This document shows, piece by piece, positions 5,452-9,280 of a stretch of 9,280 nucleotides of DNA (position 1 is its first letter; each line of letters starts with the position of its first letter). The position numbers and the translations under genes are program-made. The notes beneath the pieces are model-generated. The model was given only the letters and a program-made list of their open reading frames with translations, made no database searches and was not told where the DNA came from. The stretch is taken from contig MGXX01000069.1 of assembly GCA_001801515.1 (NCBI GenBank), positions 5,985-15,264 of the forward strand. The letters run 5' to 3'. The stretch comes from Gammaproteobacteria bacterium RIFCSPHIGHO2_12_FULL_38_11. Its GTDB lineage: Bacteria > Pseudomonadota > Gammaproteobacteria > Coxiellales > Coxiellaceae.

Positions 5452-6657
5452 TCAGGAAATTAATGCTGAGCTATTACGAAACGCAACGCTTTTTATTTTC
5501 CATAATCTTAATGCCGCCAGTGTTAAAATTACAGCAATCACCACGAGAAATAACCAGCTTAATTCAGAAAAATGTAATTTTTTACCCAAATCGAACAAAA
5601 TGCCAGCAAACAATGCGCCAATTAAATTCCCTAGGCTGCGATAAAAATGCATTGCGCCCATCGCTTTTCCCATATTTTCTTTAACGACTGATTGTGAAAC
5701 AAGTAAATCTAGCGCTGGTGCAAATAAAATCTGTCCTAACGCCATCATAATACTCCCTATCACAATGTAGCCTAAGCTAAAATGTAAACTAAAAGCGATA
5801 AATCCAATGAGTAATGCACTAGAACCAACCATCATAATCGCGGGCGCACTCAATTTTGTTTTTGCATATTTAATAAGGGGCATTTGTAAGAACAATAAAA
5901 CACATCCTGTCAACCAAAATGGCATTGAGACATTTAATGTCGGTAAATACGCGCTAATCGTCAATGGAATATTTACCATAAAACTCATGATCAATAACCA
6001 ATACAATGTGGACATTACTAAATCGTATTTAATTGCAGGAAAGTTTCTATTTCTTATTAAAGACATATCTATTAGTGCTATTTTTTCCAATGTAGTAACG
6101 GGTTGATATTCGCCACTATTCGGTATAAATAAAAAAGCTACCAATGAATAACCCAAAAATAAAATAAATGTGGTTGAGAATATTAGGATCATCGAAAAAT
6201 GTGCACACAGCCCACCTATCACTGCGCCCGCAATTAAACCTGCTTGAGATGCTAATTGAAAACGTGAAAATGCAGGTAATCGAATTGTTTCAGGTAAAAT
6301 GGATAAAGCGTGTTTTAAGGCAGGAAAAGACATTCCAGAGGCAAATCCAATAAAATATGCCAGTACCATATAGACAGAAGGCAATGAAGTCCACCCCATA
6401 CCAAACAAAGCAAGCCCCTCAAATAACACAAACAAACTAATAATATTTCTAATGGAGATTTTTTTACTGACATACGTGTAAAAAAATGTTGCGGACAGCC
6501 GGCCAACATACGTCATAAAAATAACTAAGCCTGCCAAAAATCCATTATATTCAGCACCAAGTTTGGCAATCAATAACGGGAAGTATATATAGTTTCCTGT
6601 ATAAGCAAGAAAAATTCCGATACTTGCTCCAAAATCAACGAATTTTAAACGATTCAT
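5452..6657 (-). CDS. MFS transporter, probable exporter
   Basis: Major facilitator superfamily permease of 401 residues with about 12 membrane segments in two halves joined by a polar loop at about residues 179-210 (SGEYQPVTTLEK...RNRNF). A degenerate motif A-like segment, GRLSATFFYTYVSKKISIRN (52-71), follows the second helix. The second half has GKAMGAMHFYRSLGNLIGAL (330-349), a pattern seen in drug/metabolite exporters of the DHA12 type. Substrate cannot be read from sequence. The start is backed by TAGGAG, which overlaps the stop of the amidohydrolase gene 9 nt upstream, so coupling to it is likely. By analogy with ligase-exporter pairs such as BacD-BacE it may export the operon's product; uptake of a substrate for the amidohydrolase is the alternative. 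Confidence 0.85.
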   Translation of the reverse strand: MNRLKFVDFGASIGIFLAYTGNYIYFPLLIAKLGAEYNGFLAGLVIFMTYVGRLSATFFYTYVSKKISIRNIISLFVLFEGLALFGMGWTSLPSVYMVLAYFIGFASGMSFPALKHALSILPETIRLPAFSRFQLASQAGLIAGAVIGGLCAHFSMILIFSTTFILFLGYSLVAFLFIPNSGEYQPVTTLEKIALIDMSLIRNRNFPAIKYDLVMSTLYWLLIMSFMVNIPLTISAYLPTLNVSMPFWLTGCVLLFLQMPLIKYAKTKLSAPAIMMVGSSALLIGFIAFSLHFSLGYIVIGSIMMALGQILFAPALDLLVSQSVVKENMGKAMGAMHFYRSLGNLIGALFAGILFDLGKKLHFSELSWLFLVVIAVILTLAALRLWKIKSVAFRNSSALIS

Positions 6658-6666
6658 AAAAATCTC

Positions 6667-7977
6667 CTACAGTGAGTGACGTAGTGTTTCAATCTTATTT
6701 GCAATTAAATGTGGCGTTAAAATGATATCCCCTTTTATAATATTTGTTGGCAATAATTCATTGCTCTCGATTAAATTAATATTCGCTTCATTATCTAATG
6801 AAAAAGCATTCGTTAATTTTTTTTCAAAAATGCCAGGAATTTTTTGCGTTGCAGCAATCAAAAGATTATGCCTAGTGACAGATTTTTGCTGTAGAAAATA
6901 AAGCAGCTCTTCGTAAAAACCTAATCCATGATATGACAATGTATTCCCAGCATCAGACCCTAGCACACATTGATTGCGCAACAACGCTGCAATGCTATTT
7001 TCCCTCATACAATTTAGTGCATGTAAACGAGAATTTTGCATACCATATTGGATGCCATAAGGCATCGTCACCGTTGCAAAATGTTTTTCTTGTCCAGGCA
7101 ATTGTGTTTGATGAAAATGAAATGTATCACAAGCCTGCTCCATCTCATTTCCTGTCATGACCATGCCTTTCAAACCCTGCAAAGTCGTCACAAAATAACA
7201 ATTTTTTAAATCATTCCAATCTTCTTCTGTTAAAATCACATCGCGTATCGGATGCGCAAAATAGCGATAACCACAACGCACAGCAAATTTCACTTCTTCC
7301 AATGTATTGCAATCAACAATGCATTCCAAGTCATATTGTTTTGCAAACATTAAAATTTTTGAAAAAATTTCTTTTTGCAATAATGAAAATCGCGGTAAAT
7401 CACCTGGTTTTTCAATACCAGCGGTATACATTACCTTAATGAACTGAGCACCCGCCATGACATTTTTTTCTAACGCCGATAAAATATCCGCTTCATTATT
7501 CACAACATAAACTGGTAAAGGAAATTCTGCGCCATGTCCCACTTTGTCATTCAGTGTTGGCGCTGTTAGCGCATAGCCGCAGTGCATAATGGTTGGCGCA
7601 ATACCATGTGAATTTTCCATCATTGCGTCCCACTCTTTCGAAATACTTGGATAACCAAATAAATCCATCACTTGTGTAATTCCAAAATATAAATATTGCA
7701 GTGCAACAATTTCCATCGGCTCCAAAAAATTATCAAAATTTGTTGGCAATGCCAGATGTGCATGATTCTCAACGTAAGTAGGCCATAATTCTAAAGAATT
7801 GTTCATACATTCAATACGCATATCATAAGCAGTGCTCTCCTGCGCTGCCAAATTTTGATCTACTGATGTTACAGAAAAAATTTTTCCATTTTTTATGCGC
7901 ACATGGTAGCGTTGATTTTTGTCATAAAGCGGAATCAACACATTTGAAATTAAAATATCAGAATATTTTATTTGCAT
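6667..7977 (-). CDS. Amidohydrolase-superfamily protein with altered metal site
   Basis: 436-residue cytosolic protein of the amidohydrolase (urease-like TIM-barrel) superfamily, imidazolonepropionase/prolidase-like branch. It has a small N-terminal beta domain (1-65), the HxH metal motif at His72-Ala-His74 (in VENHAHL), the likely carboxylated Lys181 in FIKVMYTAG, His242 in YFAHP and the catalytic Asp342 in LGSDAGN. The other usual histidine, expected before the helix LEEVKFAVRCG, aligns with Asp222 in IVDCN. The metal centre is thus atypical and may bind one metal or serve a different reaction. Members usually hydrolyse cyclic amides, peptides or related C-N bonds. It starts 7 nt after the ligase stop with no strong ribosome site and ends 9 nt before the transporter, so it is an operon member. 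Substrate unknown. Confidence 0.82.
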   Translation of the reverse strand: MQIKYSDILISNVLIPLYDKNQRYHVRIKNGKIFSVTSVDQNLAAQESTAYDMRIECMNNSLELWPTYVENHAHLALPTNFDNFLEPMEIVALQYLYFGITQVMDLFGYPSISKEWDAMMENSHGIAPTIMHCGYALTAPTLNDKVGHGAEFPLPVYVVNNEADILSALEKNVMAGAQFIKVMYTAGIEKPGDLPRFSLLQKEIFSKILMFAKQYDLECIVDCNTLEEVKFAVRCGYRYFAHPIRDVILTEEDWNDLKNCYFVTTLQGLKGMVMTGNEMEQACDTFHFHQTQLPGQEKHFATVTMPYGIQYGMQNSRLHALNCMRENSIAALLRNQCVLGSDAGNTLSYHGLGFYEELLYFLQQKSVTRHNLLIAATQKIPGIFEKKLTNAFSLDNEANINLIESNELLPTNIIKGDIILTPHLIANKIETLRHSL

Positions 7978-7984
7978 AGATAAA

Positions 7985-9238
7985 TTATCTCGCTATTTCC
8001 GTCGTTAAATCGATTGATAAAGAATTCATCGCTGCTTCAGCACGATCCACTGCTGTTTTATAAGAATCACCTGAAAAAACAACATGTCCTAACCAATCAA
8101 AATTACTTTTAGATAATCGTGAAACATGCTCACCGATTTTTTTATAACTGCATGATTCCTCAAACCCTTGAAATGTATTAATATCACCAAAATTCATCTC
8201 CCTAATTTTCCCAGCAAGAGGTGCGCCAAACCAACGAGCGCAGGCAATTTTATTACTGGGGAAAGGTAACTGCACTTCGGTTTGCACCGCGAGATGTATT
8301 ACTTCAAGAAACGGATTAATACCGGACGAAATTTCCATTAATTTTGGACCCAATCCGCCAATCAATCTACCATTGACTTCACATAGCACAGGCCCACGCT
8401 CTGTCAAAAAATACTCCGTATGAATAAAACCAAAATCAATATTTAATAATTTTAAAACGTCACTGTTCACTTTAAATAATTCATTTTTAACCGGATGATC
8501 ATTTAAATAGGTACAACCCATCTCAATAAAATTAGGGAATCCACTTAAAATTCGATCAGTAACCCCTAAATTAACAACATTGTCTTTTCCAAAAACACAT
8601 GCCTCTACAGACACAAGCTCACCAGAAATAAATTCTTCTACAAGTAAATCATGACTGCGAGTTACAGCCCGCCCATAGTTATTAATTTTTTGCAATTCAT
8701 GTAGATACGCTGTCAATTCTTCCTGCCCTTTGATGAACGTCACGTTCATGCTCGCTGTTCCATCAGATGTTTTTACAACACAGGGAAAACCAATTTTATT
8801 AACTGCTTCTGACAATTCTTTTTCATTTTTCACATGAATAAATGCAGGCTGTACAATATGAGTATTAACTAACGTTTCTCGTGTTCTATGTTTAAATCTA
8901 GCATTCTTAGCACCTTCTACATTCATGCCTGGTAATTTAAGATGTGCTGCCACTTCCGCTGCACGCACCACATGATATTCACTATAGGTCACAACACCAT
9001 CAATTTTTGTTAACGCATTAATTTCATCGGCTAATTTTAATAAAGTTTCTGTGTGAAAAATTTCAGTATTATGTATTACACGACAGGATGGATGATTAAA
9101 TACTGCTTGTGCGTCAGCATTATGATCCACATAGAATTGAGGATCAGCGGTAACAAAAGTAACTTGGTATCCCTCTTGAATAGCTGCTTTTATACCACTA
9201 ATTCCCGCGGGATTTGATTCTATCATTAAAATATGCAT
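7985..9238 (-). CDS. ATP-grasp carboxylate-amine ligase
   Basis: 417-residue ATP-grasp enzyme that should activate a carboxylate as acyl phosphate and join it to an amine, releasing ADP. It resembles the group containing BacD-type L-amino acid ligases and carnosine synthase. Residues 1-110 form a Rossmann-like pre-ATP-grasp domain (MHILMIESNPAGISGIKAA). The ATP site shows Lys116, Lys156 and the Gly-rich loop in GFPCVVKTSDGTAS (150-163), and the hinge LLVEEFISGE (198-207). The metal- and phosphate-binding block is HTEYFLTERGPVLCEVNGRL with Glu275, Glu287, Asn289 and Arg291. A C-terminal region of about 95 residues (FPSNKIACARWFGAP...) resembles the small lid domain of this group. AGGAGA (9250-9245), 6 nt upstream, sets the ATG. 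It is the first visible gene of the minus-strand operon. Substrates cannot be told from sequence. Confidence 0.85.
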   Translation of the reverse strand: MHILMIESNPAGISGIKAAIQEGYQVTFVTADPQFYVDHNADAQAVFNHPSCRVIHNTEIFHTETLLKLADEINALTKIDGVVTYSEYHVVRAAEVAAHLKLPGMNVEGAKNARFKHRTRETLVNTHIVQPAFIHVKNEKELSEAVNKIGFPCVVKTSDGTASMNVTFIKGQEELTAYLHELQKINNYGRAVTRSHDLLVEEFISGELVSVEACVFGKDNVVNLGVTDRILSGFPNFIEMGCTYLNDHPVKNELFKVNSDVLKLLNIDFGFIHTEYFLTERGPVLCEVNGRLIGGLGPKLMEISSGINPFLEVIHLAVQTEVQLPFPSNKIACARWFGAPLAGKIREMNFGDINTFQGFEESCSYKKIGEHVSRLSKSNFDWLGHVVFSGDSYKTAVDRAEAAMNSLSIDLTTEIAR

Positions 9239-9244
9239 ATTATT

Positions 9245-9250
9245 TCTCCT
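9245..9250 (-). promoter_or_regulatory. Ribosome binding site of the ATP-grasp gene
   Basis: AGGAGA on the minus strand ends 6 nt before the ATG at 9238, a near-ideal Shine-Dalgarno and the strongest in the operon. The remaining 30 nt to the window edge are AT-rich with no convincing -10/-35 pair, so the operon's promoter, or a further upstream gene, lies outside the window. Confidence 0.8.
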
Positions 9251-9280
9251 AAGTAGTTAAGTGAGTGAAAATTGTTTTTT

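Overview
The window looks like a chromosomal segment of an AT-rich gammaproteobacterium. Short intergenic spacers, an E. coli-like ispZ-yciI pair, MutY coupled to YggX, a CsiV-family protein and heptamer repeat clusters suggest Legionellales/Coxiellaceae or a relative. That placement is inference from gene content and was not tested by any search.

Left part (1-3245, + strand): a non-coding leader with a possible minus-strand promoter, then ispZ/yciB, yciI and a bolA-family gene in a tight run. A 152-nt spacer with a heptamer repeat follows. Next come a CsiV-like periplasmic protein and a 402-residue outer-membrane protein that appears to join two beta-barrels, the second resembling PagL lipid A 3-O-deacylase. 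These genes centre on the cell envelope and redox/iron housekeeping.

Middle part (3246-5042): a long heptamer-built hairpin lies just before mutY. mutY overlaps yggX by 4 nt (oxidative-damage repair and Fe(II) handling). A well-formed sigma70-like promoter, whose -35 box overlaps the yggX stop, serves tRNA-Phe(GAA). Seven bases after the tRNA lies the C-terminal remnant of a phage-type tyrosine recombinase on the minus strand. It is cut off where gloA (glyoxalase I) ends.

Right part (5040-9238, all minus strand, read right to left): an ATP-grasp carboxylate-amine ligase, an amidohydrolase and an MFS transporter are packed with gaps of 7 and 9 nt, and gloA follows 34 nt later. Ligase plus amidohydrolase plus MFS permease resembles a small biosynthesis-and-export cassette, comparable in logic to the BacD/BacE part of bacilysin clusters. 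It sits next to a tRNA with an integrase remnant, so it may be island cargo. Its product is unknown. This is the best candidate in the window for an undescribed system. It may continue beyond position 9280.
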